A DNA stretch of 64,000 nucleotides from Fonsecaea monophora (Eukaryota; Ascomycota; Eurotiomycetes; Chaetothyriales; Herpotrichiellaceae): positions 124,001-188,000 of the forward strand of contig NW_019173976.1 of NCBI RefSeq assembly GCF_001642475.1, in the 5' to 3' direction. The notes under the pieces are model-generated. The model worked only from the letters and a program-made list of their open reading frames with translations. It did not search any database and had not been told where the DNA came from. Position numbers and translations under genes: made by a program. Below are positions 22,507-31,916 of the stretch, piece after piece; the stretch's first letter is position 1; every line of letters begins with the position of its first letter.

Positions 22507-23662
22507 TCATGTCGGCTTTCCGTGATAGACTTCCAAGCTAGAAGTTGTGTCATCACCCAAACACCAAAGGATCGACTTGGCCACCACTTGATCCAAACGC
22601 GCACCCGAAGGCAGTGTCACGAAAAGCCGAAATCCATGCGGCAGTCCGGGAAAGACATATGTCTGAGTCGGTACCCTGTTCTGCCGTGTTAGAATCTCCT
22701 CCAGAGACCGGGGCCGATTCCGGCGAGAGTGCAGAAAAAAACACTCACCCAAGATCCTGCAATCGTTTCGCAAAATACAGTGCCTCATCGCGAAGAATAT
22801 CCATCCCTGCCGCAATGACGCTCGACTTGGGCGTTCCGCGCAATTCCTCGTCACTCGCAAACGGCACATTTAGACTACGGTCCGTCGGATCCTCGGCCTT
22901 GAGGCACTCTGTAAATAGCTTGAGTGCGGCCCAGGGAAGAACCGGCGCGTCGATGTTCTGGATATATGAAAAATTGGGATCGGGTGTGGACGACTTGTAG
23001 GCCGGGTGGTTGTCTGGGTGAATCAACCAAGGTGTACCTAGAACTTGGCCCTTGATTCGCCCCGCGAGGGAAGACGTTGGGTCTGCTCGTCGTGTTCGTT
23101 GAACTTGATGATATACGACCCAAGCAGTGAGCATCGCCCCAGCTGAGAAGCCACCGACGACGATCTTAGTATTGTCGAGCCCCAGTCGTTCTGCGTTACT
23201 CACAAGCCATTCAAACCCGTCGACGGCATCGTTGACCTGCGTGGGGTGTGTGAATTCAGGCGTATGACGATAATTGACGTGCAGGACTGCGATGTTGGTG
23301 TTGGCAACAATGCCATAGCATGTAGCGTCCTCGGACTCAATGTTACCGTTCAAATGGCCCCCACCATGGAAGTATAGGTAAACAGGAAGGGGACTTGCGC
23401 TTGATGGCTGACTTTTGGGAAAATACAGCCGGCCGATGATATTCTGGCTGTCGCGTGTCGTAATGGCGTGGTCTTGGTGAGTTATCTTTTCACGAAGCCC
23501 TGACAAATGTAGGTTCGTTTGTGCTGCTTTCGCACGACGGGTATTAGCGGCATATCGGATTTCTAGAGGCGTCAAGTCAGGATTGAAGCGTGGAATCTCC
23601 GTTGTGCGACACAGTTGCTCCCATTCAGGGTTCGGGCCTTGATATTCGGGATATGCTTGCAT
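22507..23662 (-). CDS. HSL-family alpha/beta hydrolase (esterase)
   Basis: Two exons, 23662-22749 and 22675-22507, give 360 residues. The acceptor was chosen as the AG before GGTACC because it alone keeps the C-terminal frame. The oxyanion motif HGGG lies at about 99-102 and the nucleophile elbow GGFSAG has Ser near 173. AAGMDILRDE supplies the acid, and the second exon carries PGLPHGF with the catalytic His. This is the GDXG pattern of hormone-sensitive-lipase-type esterases, which cleave small esters. The start ATG 23662 (MQAYPEYQGP) is used; the frame is open upstream without ATG. Confidence 0.88.
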
Positions 23663-24775
23663 ATTCCCTGGAGGACTGGACTTGTGGTAGGCTTCGCAAA
23701 GGAAAGATACTGTCAACCCCACGTTTTAATCCAGGGCGAAGAGCAAGCATGACCAAGGAGCACGTAGGGATTGATTTCCGGCTGGAGTGCACCTATCTAT
23801 AGGCTCTACTGGTAGGCACCTACAGTAGGTAGACAACACCCAGCCTAGTGCAGCCTATGCAGCCGGGCGGGCTGCCAGTTTCGCTTTTGTATCTGGTGCA
23901 GTGGCTGCAATGTTGCCGAGTTTGCCGATGATAGTAGCGGCAATAGCATCGTTTGCTGTGTCAAATTGTCTGTACATTTGGAGTGCAATCCCCACGAGAA
24001 TCGCGACATGGATAGTCAATCGGGCTAATGTGATAGGTCTATCCGAGTCCCTATTGCAAGGCGATCCGAACTCAATATCGAAGAGCCAGCTTCAACTGCT
24101 GTGCGCAGGTACGATAGAGGTCACACTGATACAGTCACGGTCCAATGTCCTGCACAGACGTTGAGCGAGATCACCTTCCCTCTTGTGAAATCCAGCCCAT
24201 TGTGTTGCGATTTGCAGGGCTGCTTGCTGTCTCCCAATTATGCATATCTACAGGTCACTATTAGAAACAACTTGGACCGGCGGCCCTACGCCCTCCATAC
24301 GTTATTGTATTGGGAAGGCTGAGATGTCTAGGTCCCAGCAGGGTTGACTGCACCGACCTTCTATCTACTTGTGACCTGTCCCAAAAATGAACGTTGTACG
24401 CTGAAATGATCAGCATGAGAATGAGCTTCATTCGCCAGCTGTGGTCGTCCTACGTGTCCCGAACACTGCCGCTGTCCCGGTCTCGTCTTTCGCAACGTTG
24501 GTTCGACTACCGTGACTACTTGACACTCAGCAATGGCTTACTATAGACCTTCCTTAAGTCCGTTCTACCGCTCGGGATCTGACAAGAACTACCATGCCTG
24601 TTTCTCAGGAGGAGTCACGGTCTGAAAAAGGTTAAAACGGCACACGCCTATATTATTACATGGAGAATGGATTTTTATAATGACGTTACTATTATCAAGC
24701 CCTTCGGGGTCGCTAAAACTGCCTCGCCAGATTGGTTCTGTGGATTCCCGCCCTCGGTGTCGGCCGTTCATGGTA
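23663..24775. other. Divergent intergenic region
   Basis: About 1.1 kb between the esterase and the FAD monooxygenase pseudogene. A hydrophobic frame at 23901-24164 has no ATG start and no family resemblance. Confidence 0.5.
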
Positions 24776-26208
24776 ATGGCCACGCGGAATGACCCCACAT
24801 CTGAACATGCTGACGCTCACAGTCGAACAGATGTGTTGAATATCATGATCGTGGGGGCTGGTCTGGCAGGTCTGGCTGCCGCCACCTCCTGTTCTCTTGC
24901 AGGACACACAGTCACCATCTTTTAGGCAGCTAAAGAACTCGCAGAGATTGGTGCAGGACTGCAAATCACGCCCCACGCCTCAGGGTTGTTTCGGGGATGG
25001 GTTTGGGGGGTTCAGTCCGCGCCGTCGCTGCCGTGCCGACAGTTCTAGCTGTGCATAGGTACAGGGATGGTAAGATTCTGGCAGAGCAAAGAGGTTTCGA
25101 CAAGATCCTTCAACACAGATATGGTCTTCCTTTCTTTGACATTTATCGAGTTGATTTGCAGAGAATCGTGTATGACAAGGCCGTGTCGCTGGGAGCGTAG
25201 GTGCATCTCGACTGTCGAGCGTTGTCGGTTGAGTGCACGGCGTCAGGCCGCAAGGTGACCTTCAAATCTGGTCAAGAATTCCACAGTGACCTGGTTGTCG
25301 GGGCCGATGGCTTATGGTCTAAATGTAGAGAAAGCATGTTGAAGACTTCAGACCAACCACTACCGACGGGTGATTTGGCTTATAGGATTGTCCTCCACCT
25401 CGACAAGATCAAAGACGCCGAATTGAAGGAATGGATTGCCAACCCACGAGTCCATTTTTGGATCGGCCCGCACTCCCACGCCGTGGCATACTCGATCAGA
25501 AGCAGCACCATGTACAATATAGTTCTGCTTTGCCCGGATGACCTCCCTCAGGGCCTCTCACGAGCGACGGGCTCGGTGGATGAGATGCGGGCCTGTTCTC
25601 TCTCTGGGGTCCCACCCTCACCCGTTTCCTCGAGCAGGTCGAACAGGTCGACAAGTGTAAACTCATGCATCGGCAGGAGCTGGAGTCGTGGACGAACAGG
25701 GACAAGAATTTTGTCTTGCTGGGCGATTCTTGCCACCCGATGCTGCCCTGTCTCACGCAGGGAGCCAACTGGTCGATCAAAGACGGCGGTGTCCTCGGAA
25801 GACTGCTATCGTATATGAGGACTAGGGAGCAGTTGCTGTGGGCGATCACCCTGTACGAACGTCTTCGCAAGCCGCGCAGCAAGAAGATCGCCCGCGAGAC
25901 ATTTCTTCAGAGAGGCGCTCCATATCCCCGACGGTCCTGAACAGCGAGAACGCGACAAGATATTCGAGTCGCAGCTAGGCAAGGGAATATCTGGCAAGTT
26001 CCCTAGTCGAGGTAAACGAAAACTCTTTCACCCCAGCTACCGGGACCTTTGGGATGGCACTGATTGATTTGATCCAGGGTGTGTCCCAGAGGCCCAGGCC
26101 TGGCTCTACGGCTACAATGCATACAGAGGAGCTGATGAGGCAGTCAAGTCAGCACCATATGAGCCATCGTTGACGAGCGTCACGAGCTCTACGTCAATAT
26201 ACCCGTGA
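24776..26208 (+). pseudogene. FAD-dependent monooxygenase (salicylate hydroxylase-like) pseudogene
   Basis: Family blocks are readable from the FAD motif IVGAGLAGLAAATS to a C-terminal QAWLYGYNAYRGADEAV. Lesions: TAG at 24923-24925 where the family has an acidic residue after VTIF; a one-base loss near 24997 in a G-rich stretch, shifting to the frame of RAVAAVPTVLAVHRYRDG; a second TAG at 25198-25200 before VHLDC; a frame change near 25595 before LTRFLEQVEQVDK; and another near 25911 before LHIPDGPEQRERD. GADGLWS and the second FAD motif LLGDSCHPMLP are intact. An intron near the 3' end (about 25999-26084) still splices plausibly. The intact enzyme would hydroxylate an aromatic ring. A sound relative lies at 49854-51434. 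Confidence 0.85.
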
Positions 26209-26733
26209 GTATCCTTTCTTCTCAGACGAGGGTCATAGTGGTAGGAGATGGTGGTAAGGAAGATCATAGAAGATACGGCGACTCCAGCCCGTCTCATCCC
26301 ATATTGACAGCCTTGGGGGACTGAACAACCGACGCGCGAACCGACCTTGATGCCATTTCCTCAAGCACGACGGAAGATGGCATTTCCACCGTTTCGGGTG
26401 CTAAGTTGTGAGGGCAAATCATTATCTTGAAGTAAGAAATGCCCGGCCTTCCTCCCTACGAGAGCAAAATTACAAAGACAAATCACACCTTAAAAAAGAC
26501 AGAGAATCTCAAGGTTGAGGGAAAGGAAAAAAGGAAATCCTGCATTGACTATCTCTTCTAGGGACGTGTCAGAAAAAGATATCTGCGTCATATATCTCGC
26601 CTTGCTCTAGAAAATCCAACGCCACTCCCCCTCCCACGATCCTTACTCCCAGCGGACAGAGAAGTAAATGGGTTTCGAAATGTTCCAGGTCCCCAAGACC
26701 AAGGAACCAGACACATCCTACCGAGCACAGCTC
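26209..26733. other. Intergenic boundary between Regions A and B
   Basis: Separates the enzyme cluster from the low-complexity-protein region. No gene seen. Confidence 0.5.
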
Positions 26734-28089
26734 TCAATGCATGACAACCCCGACCCGTGGAGCGACGGGATGGTAAGTGTTGGAAGTGCCAACACCACCA
26801 GCTCCTCCTTGGCCGTCATCCTCGGGATCCTCTTCTTCATAGTCATAGTCGTCTCCCTCATAGTTTTCATCCTCGTATGTATCGTCGTACAGCTCATCGT
26901 CATCGTCGTATGGTCCTTGACCTTGGGCCGGTTGGGCAATGCCCCCTGCCACGCCGTGGGCCGCCATGTGTGACATGGCGCGAGGAGCTCCTCCTACTCC
27001 TCCTGCTGCTGCTGCAGTACCTTGACTCATAGGCACGGCTTGGTTGCCGGTGGCAGTAGATGCGCCAGTCTCGTTGATATCGTCGTATCCGAGGTCATCT
27101 TGATCAGCTTCGGGGTCGTCGAATCCCGTGCCGGCTATGCCTGCTGTGGTGCCCCCGTAGGTGGTGGCACCTGCTTCTGGAGTCTGAGCTGTGCTGTAGG
27201 TTGTATCCTCGGGGTATAGTTCTGTGTCACCCGCATATTGCCCGTTGGGATCTGCATATGTGCCTTCCAAACCTGTACCTTCCATACCCGTACCTTCCAT
27301 CCCCGTGCCTTCCATACCTGTGCCTTCCATACCTGTGCCTTCCATACCTGTACCCATCCCGGTGCCATAGTCCGGGGGCATACTCCCATACGCAGGGTTC
27401 GCTGGGGTCGATGAGTGTGGCTGGAGAAATTGCCCAGCGATTTGCGGAACGACATATGGAAGGGCTTGCCCGGCGCCTTCCGCCAGAGGATTTAGCCAGC
27501 TGGATCCCCCCGAGCGAGGAGGTTGTTGCTGGCCATAGCCGCCGTCTTGCGGAAGCCCTGGTAGGTCGAACCCCGGATCATTCTGTGGCTGGTTTCCGGG
27601 AAAAAATTGACCTGATGCTCCTGGCTGCGGATGGGGAGTTTGACCAGATAACCCCGGCTGCGTATGAGGCGGCTCAACTGGTACTCCAGATGGTGCTTGG
27701 AGAGGTTGAGACGGTGTGCTCGACGGCCCAGGGATGCCGGCTGGCGGCTCTACCGGCGCTCCTGGTGCCCCTGGTGGTGGTTTCGCTAGGCCAGGTGTGC
27801 CAGTCGGTAGACTCGCTGGTGGTGCTGCTGCTGGGGGTGGTGCTGCTGCCGGTGGTGGTGCTGTTGCCGGTGGTGCTGGTGGTGGTGGTGGTGCTGCTGC
27901 CGGTGCTGGTGGTGCTGGTGGTGGTGGTGGTGCTGCTGCTGCCGGTGGTGTTGGCTTTGGGGGAGGTGTGGGAGGTGTGGGCTTCTGGGGAGTTGGGCTT
28001 GTATGAGGAGCAGAACTCGTGACGGGCTTCGGAGCTGGTTTAGGAGCAGACTTTCCGCCGCCCAGGTTCAGGTGAAATCCTTTGGGCAT
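26734..28089 (-). CDS. Pro/Ala- and Gly-Met-rich disordered protein, unknown function
   Basis: Single exon, 451 residues, no known domain recognised. In order it has a basic start (MPKGFHLNLGGGK), a Pro/Ala tract from about 20 to 100 with long PPPPPAPPA runs, a Gly/Pro/Gln section, a run of five EGTGM-type pentapeptides near the middle, an Asp/Thr/Ala section, and a strongly acidic Asp/Glu/Tyr tail before a final GTSNTYHPVAPRV. There is no signal peptide or membrane span. Composition indicates intrinsic disorder throughout. Long open frames on the opposite strand (for example 27201-28022) come from the repetitive codons. Similar low-complexity genes follow downstream. Function is unknown; a scaffold or condensate role is inference. 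Confidence 0.75.
   Translation of the reverse strand: MPKGFHLNLGGGKSAPKPAPKPVTSSAPHTSPTPQKPTPPTPPPKPTPPAAAAPPPPPAPPAPAAAPPPPPAPPATAPPPAAAPPPAAAPPASLPTGTPGLAKPPPGAPGAPVEPPAGIPGPSSTPSQPLQAPSGVPVEPPHTQPGLSGQTPHPQPGASGQFFPGNQPQNDPGFDLPGLPQDGGYGQQQPPRSGGSSWLNPLAEGAGQALPYVVPQIAGQFLQPHSSTPANPAYGSMPPDYGTGMGTGMEGTGMEGTGMEGTGMEGTGMEGTGLEGTYADPNGQYAGDTELYPEDTTYSTAQTPEAGATTYGGTTAGIAGTGFDDPEADQDDLGYDDINETGASTATGNQAVPMSQGTAAAAGGVGGAPRAMSHMAAHGVAGGIAQPAQGQGPYDDDDELYDDTYEDENYEGDDYDYEEEDPEDDGQGGAGGVGTSNTYHPVAPRVGVVMH
27267..27354 (-). repeat. 15-bp coding minisatellite (EGTGM repeat)
   Basis: About six tandem copies of a 15-base unit, written CTTCCATACCTGTGC on the plus strand, with one or two changes per copy. 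The copies encode EGTGM on the minus strand. Such arrays expand and shrink by slippage. Confidence 0.8.
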
Positions 28090-29417
28090 TGTAGTAGCTT
28101 AATTTGGGGAGATGGGGACAGGAGAGAAGACAAGATGTGATCTGAAGGTCTCTGTGGAAGGTAGCTTTTCTCTTCCCCTCTTCAGGGTCCAAAGTCATAT
28201 AAAATCAATTATATACATATTCCCAAACCATCCCTGCGCTCGACTCATTTCCTTTCGTGTTGCAGGCGCACACGTGGTCTTCTCCTGCGGCTGGCCAGCT
28301 AGCCACGCTCACCGACGTAGAGCTCTTGGAGGCGCAGTCTCCGTCCGGACCAGGGTTGGGCCTATTTAAGTCAAGCGAGCATTGAGCTGTGTGGCAGGGA
28401 GATACGGACCACGGTCTGTGTGGCCTCTCCTAAGTTGGCTTATGATTATAAACGAGGGCCAAAGGTCTTTAAGGGAATTTGTCCGGGGTTGAGTGTGTGG
28501 TCATGGTTGAGACTTTAGTGGCTACAACACTTTTCGTGGATAATGCTCAAGGTAAGCAGATCGCCATATTCGGGCGGGTATCAGAAATAGTTAATGTAAG
28601 TAATTATTCGATACAGGCTATTTTCGTGCCTGGGGACCGGGGAGTATTGTGCCCCCAGCAAACTATACCTGTATTGTACACGTGGAAGACGCATTATTGG
28701 TTGCCTCGGCTCACTGTGGACATCTTCTGTGGATACAATGTGCCGCCTCCTCGTACAAAGTTACAAAGTACTCCACCCAGCTCGCCCCTCTCGCTCCTTT
28801 ATCTTCCAATATGGAGCCAAGTGGGAGAGAGCTTTGACCCGACCTGATATCTACCCTGCGCATAGTGCTTATACCGCCACAATTTACTTCCGTGTAGACG
28901 CTATGGCAAGATGGCAATGCCTTCTTTGTCATCCGCATCTACTGTAATCATCGGCCAACCAGGTCCCCGGCCTGGCCAGATCGGAGTAGATGGATATCGA
29001 AGGGGGCTTTGATTCCATTTTTTCCCTACCCGCCGGCCCCCCCTGCGCCCCTCGTGACTTTCGCCTCGGCCTGACAAGAAATATTACCCCCTTTGGATGT
29101 GACCATCGCGGTAGCACGGCCCCAATCCTACTATAGATTGTGGTAAACAGAGGGCAAGCTTCTACTCAGCTGAATTTCCTTTAGCAACTCTTGCGGGCGA
29201 GTTACTATTTTTTGCAACACGGTTCAGCAATCAAAAAGTAGATGATATAAAGACACCGAGGCTCTCCTTGGCAACTGAGCAGAACCAGGTCGTTTATATC
29301 AAACTACACCACTTCCCCTCTTCCAATCTTTGCCAATAAGTTGTTTCGGCTAGTCTTTGCTTTTCACGTTTTCAATTTCATATCAGTCCACTGTAGTTAC
29401 CAAATACTCCACACATC
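28090..29417. other. Large divergent intergenic region
   Basis: About 1.3 kb between the divergent Pro-rich and His-rich genes. TATA-like sequence occurs near both ends. A 122-codon frame at 28479-28847 was not accepted. Confidence 0.5.
29246..29251 (+). promoter_or_regulatory. Possible TATA box of the His-rich gene
   Basis: TATAAA in the context GATGATATAAAGACACC lies about 170 bases before the start codon at 29418. Confidence 0.45.
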
Positions 29418-30399
29418 ATGGGTCTTGACCACATCATCGGCCTTGCCGAGCACGGCTTCCAAGATGTCGTTCATGGTGTTCACGAAATTGCCGATGCCTT
29501 TCAAGATGGCTTGGGTCTTGGCCACAATGGCGAGGAAGAAAATGGTCACGATGGTCACTATAGTCATGACGACGACGGATGCCAGGAGGATGGGGACGAT
29601 CAGTGTGGCGAAGATGGCCAGGACCATGAGGGTAAATACCACCACCACCACTGGGGTCATCATGATGACTCGATGGACCATTGTGAGTTGTCCCGAGGAA
29701 TCTGTCAGTGATGAGTATTTTTGTCTAACAGCTTTGCTTTTAGATGGGCACGAAGACCCGAGTGATGAACATGGTGACCAAAGCTGGCATCACGACGGTC
29801 ACAATGGCCACGACCAGAGTGAGCATGGTAAATACGACGAAGAAAACCAAGAAGGTCATGACGGGGAAGACCCCAACGGCCACTGGAATCATTCCGGTGG
29901 ACATGATGAGAGCGACCCTCATGGTTACTACAATGAACACGAGCATCAAGATGAGCATAACCCGGGCCAGCATGGGGGCAATCCTGATGAACACGAGCAT
30001 CAAGATGGGCACGACCCGAGCCAGCACGGGGGTCACTATGGCCATGACCAAAACCAGCATGGTGAGCAAGACCCAAGTCACCATGAAATGGGATCGGGTC
30101 ATAACGATGACTGCCATCAACAGCAGCATGATAACAGCAACCACCACGACCCTCAGACGCAGCAGCATGACAGCAGCAACCACGATGATCCTCATAAGCA
30201 GCAAACAGGTGGTGACGGTTGCCACTGCCCTCCACCATCCGATGATCATGCTCACCAACACCAAGAACAACAACCACACCACCAACAAGAACAACAGCAG
30301 CACGAACAACCACATGGGCAACAGCACGAACACCAGGGGCATGATGACTGCCATGACGAGAAACAGCAGCAGCATCACGGTGGCTCTCAACATATGTAA
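29418..30399 (+). CDS. His/Asp/Gln-rich low-complexity protein, unknown function
   Basis: Two exons, 29418-29682 and 29744-30399, give 306 residues in frame. The first 35 residues form a possible amphipathic helix (MGLDHIIGLAEHGFQDVVHG) with no typical signal peptide. The rest is extremely rich in His, Asp, Gly, Glu and Gln. Near-repeats such as DEHEHQDGHDPSQHGG occur twice in the middle, HDNSNHHDPQTQQHDSSNHD follows, and a Gln/His tail closes with HGGSQHM. A single CHCPPP motif and scattered Cys occur. Such a His density would bind Zn, Cu or Ni and make charge depend on pH. A metal buffer or pH-sensitive condensate protein is plausible but unproven. No family was recognised. Confidence 0.75.
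29935..30035 (+). repeat. Internal coding repeat in the His-rich gene
   Basis: The block encoding NEHEHQDEHNPGQHGG is followed at once by a near copy encoding DEHEHQDGHDPSQHGG. Shared DNA includes GAACACGAGCATCAAGATG. Confidence 0.75.
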
Positions 30400-30478
30400 T
30401 ACAGTTGTATCTAGGTTACGGAAGTGTCGGGAGAAGTTGGGGGACAGTGAGATATTGAACGATGGTGGAGAGCAGGGC

Positions 30479-30512
30479 TCGCTGCTGCTGCTGCTGCTGC
30501 TGCTGCTACTGC
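30479..30512 (+). repeat. GCT/CTG trinucleotide microsatellite
   Basis: About nine perfect GCT units, then one ACT and a closing GCAGG, located 80 bases past the stop codon of the His-rich gene. It probably lies in that gene's 3' untranslated region. Confidence 0.85.
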
Positions 30513-31776
30513 AGGGAAATGGTTGCTTGATTCAGCATATAGTAAGCGGGTTACTGGTACTTTCTGCGGGTGTTTTGTCATGTTTTGGTTGTAAAATTGG
30601 CAGTGCTTATGAGTAAACTCATTCATTTATCCATATCCAGAGCCTCAGTCCCTCTACCTTTTCTTTTCCTCCCACCAACCACCAGATATCTGGGATGTCT
30701 GTCAGTCTTGGCTTACTGTCTACTATTGACAAGGCTTGTAGCCCCGATATCTCAATCTTTACAGCTTTTCACCTTTGCGGCGTTCCAGAAGGCATGTATA
30801 TGTCCTGTCAATGTCATAGTCAGATGGTATTTATTGGAAGGATCCAGGTAATCCGAGACCATGTCAGCTGTCACAGACTCGCAAGGATCGACTCGTAGGG
30901 CTACCATTACTCTGGAGTCCATGGCATTGTATTCCGAGTCTCCAGTAAAAAACGAATCTTCAATATCCGGGCAGGCTGAAAGATATTGCCTCCGGCTTCA
31001 ACACAGCTCAGATCCAATGAAACGCCGTCTGCGGATTGGGAATCGTGGGTAGCACCCCACTCTGTCAGATTATTACACCGAACGTTGCCGAGGACGTAGA
31101 TATGATCGCCATAGTGTCGCCGGATGGCGTCTGATGTGGGAAGATGTAAGATAATTTGGTGTGGAAATGTGGTACCCGGACACCATGACTGTCGTCCTTC
31201 GGCGAGCTGCTGTGCAGGAAGGGGTGGAGCTTTCATGCGTAGAATGGTTGGCAGTGCATCTGACTGTCCTCTTCAGCTCCCGAGCATGAGAAGTAGCCAT
31301 GATCTAAGCAATCTTCCCAATATAGAGGCAGGGGTTCAGCTAACCAATCGTGTAATAGACTGTAATGACAAGGGAGAGGAGGGGGCACGCCAACCAGGCC
31401 TGGGTGGATCGACCATCCATGCAACCTCTCTGAGCCTCGGGGGCGCTTTTTGTTCAGTGGATAGAGGCGAGGCACAGCACTGCTTAAGTTAGTACGTGGA
31501 GAGGCGTCCCGTACCGGTTTCCCCTCTACTTTACGATTTCAGTGTGAGAGAGATAATCACCTTTTGCAGAGAAAGGGTAGAAAGCTATTCAAAGCGTACC
31601 TAGGGCCACTTCGTGTACTAAAATTGGTTGAACTCAGCCTCCGGTGCCCGATCCCGACTCACCTTCCCTCCCCCCCGCCGTATACATAGAGCACATCCAT
31701 ATACAGGTCGAAGCCATCCTGGTAGAATCCAAGAAATAAAGAAACTTCCTCCTCATTCCACTGTCCTTTTCAATCC

Positions 31777-31782
31777 TATATA
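31777..31782 (+). promoter_or_regulatory. Possible TATA box of the Fig1-like gene
   Basis: TATATA in CCTATATATCAG lies about 135 bases before ATG 31917, followed by a CT-rich leader. Confidence 0.4.
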
Positions 31783-31916
31783 TCAGAATTCCACTCGTTA
31801 AAACAATTGCTTTTGGCGTGTGTGTCAGTCCTTGTCTGCGTTTCCTTGGGCCCTGTTTTGGCGACTCCGACTCTCCTTTTTCGCTGTTTTCCTAGTCTCC
31901 CACACATTCCCTCAAT

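Larger units (their letters stand above)
30400..31916. other. Large intergenic region
   Basis: About 1.5 kb. It contains the CTG/GCT tract near its left end and the Fig1-like gene's promoter at the right. No gene recognised. Confidence 0.5.

Noticed and set aside
23901..24164. Hydrophobic plus-strand frame
   Set aside because: No ATG at the start and no family resemblance.
24923..25200. Stop-codon read-through or selenocysteine-like recoding in the FAD monooxygenase
   Set aside because: Frameshifts in the same gene make recoding an insufficient explanation.
27201..28022. 273-codon plus-strand frame opposite the Pro-rich gene
   Set aside because: Composition is the complement of CCN/GGN codon repeats; the minus frame has a natural start, stop and coherent domains.
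28479..28847. 122-codon plus frame in the gap before the His-rich gene
   Set aside because: No ATG at its beginning, no recognisable motif and no supporting splice sites.
29740..30393. 217-codon hydrophobic minus-strand frame opposite the His-rich gene
   Set aside because: CAT/CAC/GAT codons read as ATG/GTG/ATC in reverse, giving a false membrane protein.
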